NCBI GenBank assembly: GCA_017408395.1
Contig: JAFQUQ010000060.1
Span: 1 to 41,779, forward strand
Source: Oscillospiraceae bacterium
GTDB taxonomy: Bacteria; Bacillota; Clostridia; Oscillospirales; Ruminococcaceae
Length of the DNA stretch: 41,779 nucleotides
Direction: 5' to 3'
Shown: one piece after another, positions 1 to 6,376 of the stretch
Position numbering within the stretch: position 1 is the stretch's first letter
How the letters are laid out: every line of letters starts with the position of its first letter
Notes under the pieces: model-generated
What the model saw: only the letters and a program-made list of their open reading frames with translations
Told to the model about the DNA's origin: nothing
Databases searched by the model: none
Translations under genes and position numbers: made by a program

Positions 1-250
1 GAAAAAGATATAGCTATATGTAATAATGCACAAACTTTAGGGGACGCCCTCTCTTGCAGGGCGTCCCCTCTTCAAAAACAGTCCACTGGACTGTTTTTGA
101 ATTCACCCCTTGCGGAGCGCCTCTAAGGCAAGGAATTTCGCTCTCTGCGGAGGGCGACAAGGGCTCTGCCCCTTGACCCCGCAAGCCTTTGAAAAGGCTT
201 GACCTAAACTTTAACGTCAAGCGATTTTGTGCAACTTTTTCGACAAGCTG
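1..250 (+). repeat. MITE-like palindromic intergenic element, left end cut by window edge
   Basis: Non-coding element made of consecutive hairpins. Visible stems include GGGACGCCCT/AGGGCGTCCC (42-68), AAAAACAGTCCA/TGGACTGTTTTT (74-98), CAAGGG/CCCTTG (about 158-175) and AAGCCTTT/AAAGGCTT (183-200). The right end reads CTTTTTCGACAAGCTG (235-250). It is the near-perfect inverse of the left end seen in the second copy (41665-41680, CAGTCTGTCGAAAAAG), giving terminal inverted repeats of about 16 bp with two mismatches. A full copy would be about 258 bp. No ORF with coding character lies inside. Movement by a transposase supplied in trans is inferred. Confidence 0.75.
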
Positions 251-251
251 G

Positions 252-282
252 ACCGTCCCTGTGAAAACGGGGACGGTTTTTA
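252..282 (+). terminator. Rho-independent terminator of a gene left of the window
   Basis: Stem ACCGTCCC (252-259) pairs with GGGACGGT (270-277), followed by a T-run. It sits just outside the right end of the repeat and just upstream of the next promoter. It probably ends a plus-strand transcript that starts outside the window. Confidence 0.6.
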
Positions 283-285
283 TTA

Positions 286-314
286 TTGACAAGTAAAATT
301 ATATGTGATATAAT
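286..314 (+). promoter_or_regulatory. Consensus sigma-A promoter
   Basis: TTGACA at 286-291, 17-base spacer, TATAAT at 309-314; both boxes match consensus perfectly. The start would fall near 321, leaving almost no leader before the ribosome site AAAGGAGGG at 322-329. Confidence 0.8.
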
Positions 315-335
315 GCCCCAAAAGGAGGGATTTTT

Positions 336-1097
336 TTGACAAGAAAAAAGAAAGTTTTTATTGCGGTAACGGTTGTTCTGCTAATTGCTGCGGTTGTTTT
401 TCTGGTGCCAAGGCTTCTGGTGTATCTTTCGGTAAAAAACCTTACTATGGTTGACAATCCGCCAGCCGTAAATTTTACGGAATATGATGCGGATTTTACC
501 TGCGGAACGGTTAAGGTTGAAAACGGTCTGTACAGTATGGAAATTCCGTCTGATTTTACGAAAACGGACAGAGCTTCAGACAAAGGCAGCTTTTACCAGA
601 GAGTCAACGGTGATTTCAAGGAAAATATTTTTATGTCAGAAACAATAGGCGAATCTTTTAATCTTTCCGACCCTGAACTTTATGATGACGCTGATTCGCC
701 GAAGGGTATTTCCCCTGAGAAAATCGTGGAATGGTTTGAAATACTGGGTCACGGTGCTCCCGATTCAACTTATGACACTTTAAGGATGATTTCACTGCTG
801 ACCCGTGATGATTACAGCTTCTTGAATCTGAAAAAGGGTACGGCTTTTGCGGCAATAGCGCTTATGAAAGAAGTGGAGTTCTCTATGGAAAACACGTATA
901 TTTATGAAAGAGAGGACATCTGCGGCTTTATAAATATGTCGGATTACGCTGACAAAGAAACAGGAGCAAAGGGTGTGTATGTTATCTTTGAGTTTTTTGA
1001 TACGTCGTCCCTTGATAATTCCTACATTATCGCACTTAAAACTGCTTCGGAGCAGGACATTTATGCGGCAATAAATTCCGTAAAAATAATAAAATGA
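336..1097 (+). CDS. Membrane-anchored hypothetical protein
   Basis: 253 residues starting at TTG, chosen because AAAGGAGGG ends about 7 bases upstream and no better start exists. A short basic N-terminus (TRKKK) is followed by one hydrophobic segment at about residues 7-30, so the protein is probably held by an uncleaved N-terminal anchor with the rest outside the membrane. The extracytoplasmic part is acidic and contains no family motif I recognise. It is transcribed alone from a perfect sigma-A promoter. The shape resembles a small anchored lipid- or wall-associated protein, but no function can be assigned. Confidence 0.75.
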   Translation: MTRKKKVFIAVTVVLLIAAVVFLVPRLLVYLSVKNLTMVDNPPAVNFTEYDADFTCGTVKVENGLYSMEIPSDFTKTDRASDKGSFYQRVNGDFKENIFMSETIGESFNLSDPELYDDADSPKGISPEKIVEWFEILGHGAPDSTYDTLRMISLLTRDDYSFLNLKKGTAFAAIALMKEVEFSMENTYIYEREDICGFINMSDYADKETGAKGVYVIFEFFDTSSLDNSYIIALKTASEQDIYAAINSVKIIK

Positions 1098-1130
1098 TTT
1101 TCAGCGTTATTTCTCTTTACTTTCACACAA

Positions 1131-1158
1131 TTTACACAAAAAGGGGTTATTATATAAA
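1131..1158 (+). promoter_or_regulatory. Candidate promoter of the triple-hairpin RNA
   Basis: TTTACA at 1131-1136, 16-base spacer, TATAAA at 1153-1158. Both boxes differ slightly from consensus. It points into a region with no credible ORF that ends in a strong terminator, which is why I treat the following stretch as a possible independent RNA. Confidence 0.45.
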
Positions 1159-1164
1159 CTGTAA

Positions 1165-1355
1165 TCGGGAGATACATAACCGAACGATTACGAAGAAGCT
1201 TTTATATGCAGGTTTATTTACCCCGATAATCCTGCTTAATATAAAAGAACCCTTACTTCGGAATATTTTACCCCGATATTCCGAAGACCCCCCAATAATC
1301 CTATATCATAATCTTGCCCTTGTCTTTACCCCGGACAAGGGCGCTTCTTTTTTTA
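1165..1355 (+). ncRNA. Candidate structured small RNA with three UUUACCCCG-loop hairpins
   Basis: Four hairpins in a row. The first is GTAATCG (1161-1167)/CGATTAC (1185-1191), whose 5' arm overlaps the predicted start. Then come three stems of unrelated sequence presenting the same loop: GCAGGTTTAT/ATAATCCTGC with loop TTACCCCG (1208-1235, one mismatch), CTTCGGAATAT/ATATTCCGAAG with loop TTTACCCCG (1256-1286), and GCCCTTGTC/GACAAGGGC with loop TTTACCCCG (1316-1342). The last doubles as a terminator. Stems differ while loops are kept, as expected if the loop is functional. It could be a free sRNA or a leader of the downstream carboxypeptidase. I know of no named RNA family with this pattern. 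Confidence 0.5.
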
Positions 1356-1356
1356 T
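1316..1356 (+). terminator. Terminator with UUUACCCCG loop
   Basis: A 9-bp GC-rich stem (1316-1324/1334-1342) followed by CTTC and a long T-run. It ends either the candidate RNA or the 336-1097 transcript. Confidence 0.75.
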
Positions 1357-1394
1357 ATTTTTTTGAAATAACTCTTCCATTTTGCCTTGAAATT

Positions 1395-1403
1395 TGGTAT
1401 AAT
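1395..1403 (+). promoter_or_regulatory. Extended -10 promoter for the carboxypeptidase
   Basis: TGG followed by TATAAT (1398-1403) forms an extended -10 box. The -35 position (TTCCAT, 1375-1380) is poor. The predicted start near 1410 gives a leader of about 35 bases before the ATG. Confidence 0.5.
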
Positions 1404-1443
1404 AAATGTGTGTATCATTTTAACAGAAAGGATTGCCTGACAA

Positions 1444-2805
1444 ATGAAGAAATTATCTGTAATTGTTGCGGTTATAATGCTTTTTACAGTGCTTATGCCG
1501 CTTGATATAAAAACATCCGCCCTTACGTTTACGCCGAATTTTACGGTAAACAGCGAGGTTGCGGTGCTTATCAACCTTGACAAGGATATTGTTGTTTACG
1601 AAAAAAATCCCACAAAGAAGGTTTATCCTGCGTCGCTGACTAAAATTATGACGGCAATGGTGGTTCTTGATAATGTGAAGGACCTTGACAATACTACTTT
1701 TGAAGCCCCGCTGGTGGTTTTTGACGAGCTTTACGGTATGGGTGCTTCTGCGGTAGGCTATTCAAGAGGCGAGGTCGCTACGGTTACTGACCTTATGTAT
1801 TCGATGCTTATTTATTCTGCCTGTGAATCGGCAGGTATACTTGCATATAATGTAGGCGGCGAGAGTATCCCGAACTTTATCAATATGATGAACGAAAAGG
1901 CTGCCGCTATCGGCTGTACAGGCACTAATTTCGTAAATCCTCACGGTCTTCACGACCCTGAGCAGTACACAAATGCAAGGGATATGGCTCTTATTGCAAA
2001 GTATGCGGTTGAAAATTATCCTAAGCTGGTTGAAATTGCCTGCACCCAGAAATATGTTATGAAGGCTACAAACTATCAGGCTGAGGGCTGGGCTACGATT
2101 TATCACACAAACAAGATGCTTTCCACAGGAAGCGATTTCTACTATCAGTACGCAAGAGGTCTTAAGACCGGTACTCTCGATGAATCAGGCAGAAATCTCT
2201 GCTCTATGGCGAGAAAGGACGGCAATAACTACCTTCTCGTAACAATGGGTGCTCCTATGACTGACGCAGAGGGCAACAAGGCTAACGGTCAGTATGAGGA
2301 CCATAAAAATATTTACGAATGGGCGTTCAATAACTTCTCTTACGAAAAAATAGTTTCAAACACCCAGGAAATCACTGAGATCCCTGTTCTCCTCGGTCAG
2401 GACAGCGACCACGTTCTTCTTGTCCCCTCAGAGGAATTCTCAACCCTGTGGCCGTCAACGCTTGATACCTCAAACCTTAAGGTTGAGATAAACACAAGCG
2501 ATTATACCGACGAAAACGGAAGCGTTATGGCTCCCGTTGAAAAGGGACAGAAGCTCGGAACATATACCCTGTCACTTTCGGGCGAGGTGCTTTGTACAAT
2601 GGATCTTATCGCAAAGGACAGCGTTGAGCTTTCACAGCTTGATTACAACATAATGAAGGCAAAGGCGTTCCTTAATTCAGGCTGGTTCAAGCTTGCGGCG
2701 GTAATTGCAGGGGTGCTTATCGTTGCGTATGTTGTGATATACATTGCGGCAACAAGCAAGCGCAAGAAGAAAATGAAAAAGGTAAAAGGCAAACGCAGAT
2801 TCTGA
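1444..2805 (+). CDS. D-alanyl-D-alanine carboxypeptidase (peptidase S11, DacF/PBP5-like)
   Basis: 453 residues. Removes the terminal D-Ala from peptidoglycan stem peptides at the outer face of the membrane. A signal peptide covers about 1-26. The catalytic SxxK is SLTK at 64-67 and the KTG triad is at 241-243. The second motif, normally SxN, reads SAC at 125-127, so the usual Asn is Cys. A membrane helix at about 414-436 and a very basic tail (KRKKKMKK...) replace the amphipathic C-terminal helix of Gram-negative PBP5, anchoring the enzyme by its C-terminus. The ATG follows AGAAAGGA by 11 bases. Family assignment is secure; which dac paralogue it represents cannot be told from sequence alone. 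Confidence 0.92.
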   Translation: MKKLSVIVAVIMLFTVLMPLDIKTSALTFTPNFTVNSEVAVLINLDKDIVVYEKNPTKKVYPASLTKIMTAMVVLDNVKDLDNTTFEAPLVVFDELYGMGASAVGYSRGEVATVTDLMYSMLIYSACESAGILAYNVGGESIPNFINMMNEKAAAIGCTGTNFVNPHGLHDPEQYTNARDMALIAKYAVENYPKLVEIACTQKYVMKATNYQAEGWATIYHTNKMLSTGSDFYYQYARGLKTGTLDESGRNLCSMARKDGNNYLLVTMGAPMTDAEGNKANGQYEDHKNIYEWAFNNFSYEKIVSNTQEITEIPVLLGQDSDHVLLVPSEEFSTLWPSTLDTSNLKVEINTSDYTDENGSVMAPVEKGQKLGTYTLSLSGEVLCTMDLIAKDSVELSQLDYNIMKAKAFLNSGWFKLAAVIAGVLIVAYVVIYIAATSKRKKKMKKVKGKRRF

Positions 2806-2842
2806 TTTTGCTTGATATATTAAAACAAAGGAGAGTTTTTTT

Positions 2843-3127
2843 ATGGATAAAAAAGTATGCAAGGCAAGCCTCGTGCTTGGTATAGTAGGACTGGTATTTT
2901 CACTTTTTGCTCCTGCGGTAACATATTCCTGCTCGGTTACAGGTCTTGCGATCGGCGTTAAGAAGAAGGACACCCACAAGTGCTCTGCGGCAATTGCCCT
3001 CAATATTGTGGCTCTTGTTATTGCGGCTATAAACTCTGTGTGTGCGGTGGTTATGACGCTTAAAATGTTCGGCAAGGACGAGGACAAGGAAACTGCTGTT
3101 GTCGTCGAGGAAAAAACAGAGGAATAA
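2843..3127 (+). CDS. Small two-helix membrane protein, DUF4190-like
   Basis: 94 residues with two hydrophobic segments (about 8-38 and 47-73) separated by a short basic loop (KKKDTHK), then a charged acidic tail. This is the layout of DUF4190-type small membrane proteins, whose function is unknown. A good ribosome site (AAAGGAGAG) lies about 8 bases before the ATG. It starts 37 bases after the carboxypeptidase gene with no terminator or obvious promoter between, so the two are probably co-transcribed. Confidence 0.75.
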   Translation: MDKKVCKASLVLGIVGLVFSLFAPAVTYSCSVTGLAIGVKKKDTHKCSAAIALNIVALVIAAINSVCAVVMTLKMFGKDEDKETAVVVEEKTEE

Positions 3128-3135
3128 TTTTCTGC

Positions 3136-3172
3136 GGCTGCCCTGCATAAATTGCTGCGGCAGCCTTGTTAT
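3136..3172 (+). terminator. Possible terminator
   Basis: GGCTGCC (3136-3142) pairs with GGCAGCC (3159-3165), followed by a weak T-run (TTGTT). It closes the carboxypeptidase/DUF4190-like unit. Confidence 0.45.
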
Positions 3173-3186
3173 GCTGTAAAATGTAC

Positions 3187-3215
3187 TTGATTTAGGCGTT
3201 GTAATATGGTATTAT
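3187..3215 (+). promoter_or_regulatory. Promoter with extended -10
   Basis: TTGATT (3187-3192), 17-base spacer, TGG plus TATTAT (3210-3215). The start near 3222 gives a leader of about 50 bases containing the unusual ribosome site described next. Confidence 0.6.
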
Positions 3216-3240
3216 ATTATAAGCAAATGGTTACATTGTG

Positions 3241-3274
3241 AAAGGAGCGCTCTTACGGGCGATAAAATAAGATG
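3241..3274 (+). promoter_or_regulatory. Hairpin-bridged ribosome binding site
   Basis: The only good Shine-Dalgarno, AAAGGAG (3241-3247), lies 24 bases from the ATG at 3272, too far for normal use. Immediately after it, CGCTC (3248-3252) can pair with GGGCG (3257-3261) across a TTAC loop. Folding leaves a 10-base linker to the ATG. No in-frame start exists upstream because TAA at 3263-3265 closes the frame. Confidence 0.5.
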
Positions 3275-4153
3275 GAAATAGTAATGAAGGTGCTGAAAAA
3301 CAAGTGGTTCATTATGCTTGTCAGCATTCTTAACGGGGTGTATACGCTTTGTCTGCTGGGCTTTGCATATGCTGCAATGTTCTATAAGATCGAGTTTGTA
3401 AACACCACAAAATTTGCGATCCTTTACGCCGTGTTTTCGGTGGTCGTGGGATTGCTGATGTACTACACAAGAGGCTCGTTCCTTACGAGTATATTCAATC
3501 TGCTTAATATGTTCTCGTTCCTGCCGCTGTTGCTGCTTGAATGGGGAAACTGGCCGCTTATCATTCCTGCGGCACTGGTTACGCTGTTCAACTTCTTTAC
3601 CTGCCGTATGAACGATACGGTGAAGACGGTGTTCGGTACGGTTTATCTGCTGCTGTATGTAGTGTGCTGTGTAGCGTTTTTCCTGATAATGACCGTGTTC
3701 AGGGTTACAACCATTGATACTGTAATTGAAACGGGCGTGTCGCCGTCGGGCCATTTCAGATATTACGTGCTCAACGTTGAGAACAAGTCTTCGGGTAAAA
3801 CCGCAGTTTACGTAGAACCAAACACCCTTGATACTGAAATCGCAGGCATAATTGAGCTTGATACAACCATCAAAAAGCTTGTTAAGCAGGCGAATAACCC
3901 GACTACAATGGATTGTGAATGGTCAGGGGTAAGAATGTACATCAACGGCGAGGAATATTTTAACGAGGAGGACTACGTGAAGGTCGAAAATGGCGTTCCC
4001 GAGTATAACTTCCTTGACGATAACTGGACCCACACATATTTTGAAGCAAACTATCCGCTTCAGGACGCTGTTATGAATATGGTAAATATCATTAAGGACA
4101 AAATTGAAGAGTTTACTTCAAAGCCTCCTGAGGATGCCATGATCGCAGAATAA
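3272..4153 (+). CDS. Hypothetical multi-spanning membrane protein with extracytoplasmic C-domain
   Basis: 293 residues. Four or five hydrophobic segments fill about residues 8-145. A soluble domain of about 145 residues follows, beginning near TGVSPSGHFRYYV, a 'SPSG/SPDG' opening seen in several uncharacterised secreted domains, with only a loose likeness to DUF5412. It contains no enzyme motif I recognise. The start is forced by the upstream stop, and translation probably uses the hairpin-bridged Shine-Dalgarno. It is a single-gene unit with its own promoter and terminator. Function unknown. Confidence 0.75.
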   Translation: MEIVMKVLKNKWFIMLVSILNGVYTLCLLGFAYAAMFYKIEFVNTTKFAILYAVFSVVVGLLMYYTRGSFLTSIFNLLNMFSFLPLLLLEWGNWPLIIPAALVTLFNFFTCRMNDTVKTVFGTVYLLLYVVCCVAFFLIMTVFRVTTIDTVIETGVSPSGHFRYYVLNVENKSSGKTAVYVEPNTLDTEIAGIIELDTTIKKLVKQANNPTTMDCEWSGVRMYINGEEYFNEEDYVKVENGVPEYNFLDDNWTHTYFEANYPLQDAVMNMVNIIKDKIEEFTSKPPEDAMIAE

Positions 4154-4161
4154 TAAAATTT

Positions 4162-4200
4162 ATCCGCTTCCGATGATTTGTCGGAGGCGGATTTACATTT
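4162..4200 (+). terminator. Rho-independent terminator
   Basis: A 12-bp stem ATCCGCTTCCGA (4162-4173)/TCGGAGGCGGAT (4181-4192) with one G-T pair, followed by TTACATTTT. Confidence 0.65.
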
Positions 4201-4274
4201 TAAGGATAAAAAGTAATCAATAAGTTGCATTTTTTAAATTTTTATTTAATTTTTATATTTTTTTATAAAAATTG

Positions 4275-4303
4275 CAGACAAACGAAATAAAATATGTTAT
4301 AAT
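4275..4303 (+). promoter_or_regulatory. Promoter of the NUDIX gene
   Basis: Extended -10 TGT+TATAAT at 4295-4303, with CAGACA (4275-4280) 17 bases upstream as a weak -35. Confidence 0.55.
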
Positions 4304-4370
4304 TATACTAACGTATATTAATATTAAGGGTGCGCATAATAATGTGTACACGGAAAGGAATTGGCGGCTT

Positions 4371-4778
4371 ATGATGCACGAAAAGTCATGCGGCGCAATT
4401 GTGTACCGCAAGCATCATGGAAACATCGAAATACTGCTCATAAAGCATGTCAACAGCGGTCACTGGTCGTTCCCTAAGGGACACGTTGAAGCCGATGAAA
4501 CCGAGGTTGAAACAGCTGCAAGAGAAATCAAGGAAGAAACCGGTCTTGATGTTATTATTGACCCTACATTCCGTGAAACCGTAACTTATTTCCCTCGTAA
4601 GGACACACAGAAGGTCGTTGTTTATTTTATTGCAAGAGCTAAAAATTACGACTTTGTGAGACAGGAAGAGGAAATTGCGGAAATCAAATGGGTTGATGTG
4701 GGACACGCAACATCGGTGCTTACCTATGAAAATGACAAGTCCATCGTTAACAAGGCAAAAAAGGTAATTAAAGATTAG
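4371..4778 (+). CDS. NUDIX hydrolase, Ap4A-hydrolase-like
   Basis: 135 residues from the ATG at 4371, chosen because GGAAAGGAA ends about 10 bases upstream; the frame stays open to 4272 but that part overlaps the promoter. The complete NUDIX box begins GHVEADETEVETAAREIKEE and continues TGL, matching GX5EX7REUXEEXGU. The preceding WSFPKGH is typical of the bis(5'-nucleosyl)-tetraphosphatase (diadenosine polyphosphatase) group. It cleaves nucleoside-diphosphate-X bonds in the cytoplasm using Mg2+ held by the glutamates. The exact substrate is inferred. Monocistronic. Confidence 0.88.
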   Translation: MMHEKSCGAIVYRKHHGNIEILLIKHVNSGHWSFPKGHVEADETEVETAAREIKEETGLDVIIDPTFRETVTYFPRKDTQKVVVYFIARAKNYDFVRQEEEIAEIKWVDVGHATSVLTYENDKSIVNKAKKVIKD

Positions 4779-4783
4779 AGCGA

Positions 4784-4818
4784 AAATCCTTACAACTCCA
4801 ATGCTGTAAGGATTTTTT
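4784..4818 (+). terminator. Rho-independent terminator
   Basis: AAAATCCTTACA (4784-4795) pairs perfectly with TGTAAGGATTTT (4805-4816), then more T. It lies between the NUDIX and phosphoesterase genes; the next ATG follows 18 bases later, so readthrough may feed that gene. Confidence 0.85.
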
Positions 4819-4835
4819 ATTGGTGGGGAAGAGCT

Positions 4836-5690
4836 ATGAAGAAAGTTTTTGCCGTGATAAAAGCGGCGGCTGTGGGCGGTGCAGTCAGGGCGGTAGTTGA
4901 CCAGATGTCCGATCTGGGTGTTTCAAGATACACGATTGAGTCGGACAGACTGCCGAAGGATTTCGACGGGCTTAAAATTGCACACCTGTCCGACCTGCAC
5001 AATAAAAAATACGGCGACGGCGATATTGAGCTTTACAGGCTTATTGAGCAGGAAGAGCCTGACATCGTGGTTATGACAGGGGATATGATAAGTCACGGCG
5101 CACCCAACAAGGAGGATTTTATACGGCTTGTGGAGCGTCTTTGCAGTAAGTACCCCGTGTTTTACGTTAACGGCAACCACGAGCGTTCTGATATGTCTGA
5201 GAGCGACTACCGCCGTGTTGCAGAGCGTTTTCATAAGGCAGGTGCAAGGTGCATTGATAACGCATATGTAAATCTGTACAAGGGCGGCAGGGTTGTGAAG
5301 CTTTGCGGCTTGTGCTATTCAGCGAAATTTTACCGTGGCGTGCGGCAGCATAAATTCAACTGGAACAGGTTTACCCTCGAAGATATGGTGCACTACTGCG
5401 GCAAAAAGCCGTCGGATGACTACACCATCCTGCTTGCACACAACCCCCTGGATTTTGACGTGCACGCTGAATGGGGCGCAGATTTGTCCTTCGGTGGTCA
5501 TATCCACGGCGGATTTATACGCCTGCCCATTGTCAAGGGCGTGATTTCTCCCGAGCTTAAGCTGTTTCCGAAGTACAAGGAGGGTGTTTACAGCAAAGGA
5601 AAGTCACAGCTTGTGGTCAGCAGGGGACTGGGACGGATAAGATTTTTCAATCCCCCTGAGCTGGTAGTTGTTACATTAAAATCAAAATAA
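4836..5690 (+). CDS. Calcineurin-like metallophosphoesterase (YkuE/YaeI type)
   Basis: 284 residues. All metal-site motifs are present in order: HLSDLH, GDMISHG, NGNHE, LLAHNP and GGHIHGG, matching the D-x-H / GD / GNHE / H / GHxH pattern of the binuclear superfamily. The N-terminal segment (about 5-20, IKAAAVGGAVRAVV) is only weakly hydrophobic, so membrane attachment is uncertain. YkuE-type relatives act on phospholipid or phosphodiester substrates; the substrate here is inferred only. The ATG follows GGGGAAG. No separate promoter is visible after the NUDIX terminator, so expression may rely on readthrough. Confidence 0.88.
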   Translation: MKKVFAVIKAAAVGGAVRAVVDQMSDLGVSRYTIESDRLPKDFDGLKIAHLSDLHNKKYGDGDIELYRLIEQEEPDIVVMTGDMISHGAPNKEDFIRLVERLCSKYPVFYVNGNHERSDMSESDYRRVAERFHKAGARCIDNAYVNLYKGGRVVKLCGLCYSAKFYRGVRQHKFNWNRFTLEDMVHYCGKKPSDDYTILLAHNPLDFDVHAEWGADLSFGGHIHGGFIRLPIVKGVISPELKLFPKYKEGVYSKGKSQLVVSRGLGRIRFFNPPELVVVTLKSK

Positions 5691-5693
5691 AAG

Positions 5694-5736
5694 AAGCTTC
5701 ACTTTGAATTTTCCAAAGTGAAGCTTAATTTTTTTA
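5694..5736. terminator. Bidirectional terminator between convergent genes
   Basis: 13-bp perfect stem AAGCTTCACTTTG (5694-5706)/CAAAGTGAAGCTT (5714-5726), with T-rich sequence on both sides when read in either direction. It separates the phosphoesterase gene (+) from the pilin genes (-). Confidence 0.9.
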
Positions 5737-6249
5737 TCAGCCGCCCTGATTAGCGTTTCCGTTTCCGTTTAAATTATCAATTTTAAGAGGATGACAGCCG
5801 ACAGGGGTTGTTTCAAACTCTGTTTCAACGTCGGCAATAGTACGCTGATGGTCAAACATTGAGGCGTTTACGGGCTGATTGCTCCATAAAGCGTAGATTG
5901 AACAGTTGCCTGATGAGTCGGTGATGAAGCCGTAGTATCCCTGGAATGAATCACCGATATACTTGGTAATGTCGATTGTATCGCTGCCTGATGTTGCCTG
6001 ACAGATACCGCTTCCGTATGAATCGCAGATATAAACCGTGTCAGGAAGGATAGAGCCACCGTCAGCCATAACGTCGGTAATTGCAAGCTGTGCTCCCGAA
6101 TAAACGCTTCTTGCGTTGCTGTTATACTGGGAAATTCTTGAGTCCTGCACATAAGCAAGCACCGATGGAATGATGATTGCCGCAAGAATGCCTATGATTG
6201 CTATTACAACGATTAATTCTATAAGCGTAAAACCCTTTAATTTTTTCAT
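5737..6249 (-). CDS. Type IV prepilin (major-pilin class)
   Basis: 170 residues from the ATG at 6249; the open frame upstream to 6330 covers the promoter and is not coding. Class III signal MKKLKG|FTLIE: six-residue leader, cleavage after Gly6, Phe+1 and Glu+5, then a hydrophobic helix (LIELIVVIAIIGILAAIIIP). The globular part ends with VGCHPL, shared in form with the next two pilins, and a Gly/Asn-rich tail. The ribosome site is GGGGG 9 bases upstream. It has its own TTGACA-17-TATTAT promoter and is last in the minus-strand pilin series. Its helix closely resembles that of the pilin at 7288-7812, suggesting duplication. Confidence 0.92.
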   Translation of the reverse strand: MKKLKGFTLIELIVVIAIIGILAAIIIPSVLAYVQDSRISQYNSNARSVYSGAQLAITDVMADGGSILPDTVYICDSYGSGICQATSGSDTIDITKYIGDSFQGYYGFITDSSGNCSIYALWSNQPVNASMFDHQRTIADVETEFETTPVGCHPLKIDNLNGNGNANQGG

Positions 6250-6301
6250 TATATTATACCCCCATGTGTGAAATAAATGCAACTTTTTATCTCTAATTAA
6301 T

Positions 6302-6330
6302 ATAATATCATATATAAGGGGTTTTGTCAA
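6302..6330 (-). promoter_or_regulatory. Sigma-A promoter of the distal pilin gene
   Basis: Reading the minus strand: TTGACA (6330-6325), 17 bases, TATTAT (6307-6302) preceded by TGA. The leader is about 45 bases. Confidence 0.75.
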
Positions 6331-6376
6331 CCAAATTTTTAAGAAAATATTAACGGAATATCCTGTGGGATGTTAG

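Noticed and set aside
4272-4370. Longer N-terminus of the NUDIX protein
   Set aside because: This stretch contains the extended -10 promoter and lies before a good ribosome site for the ATG at 4371.
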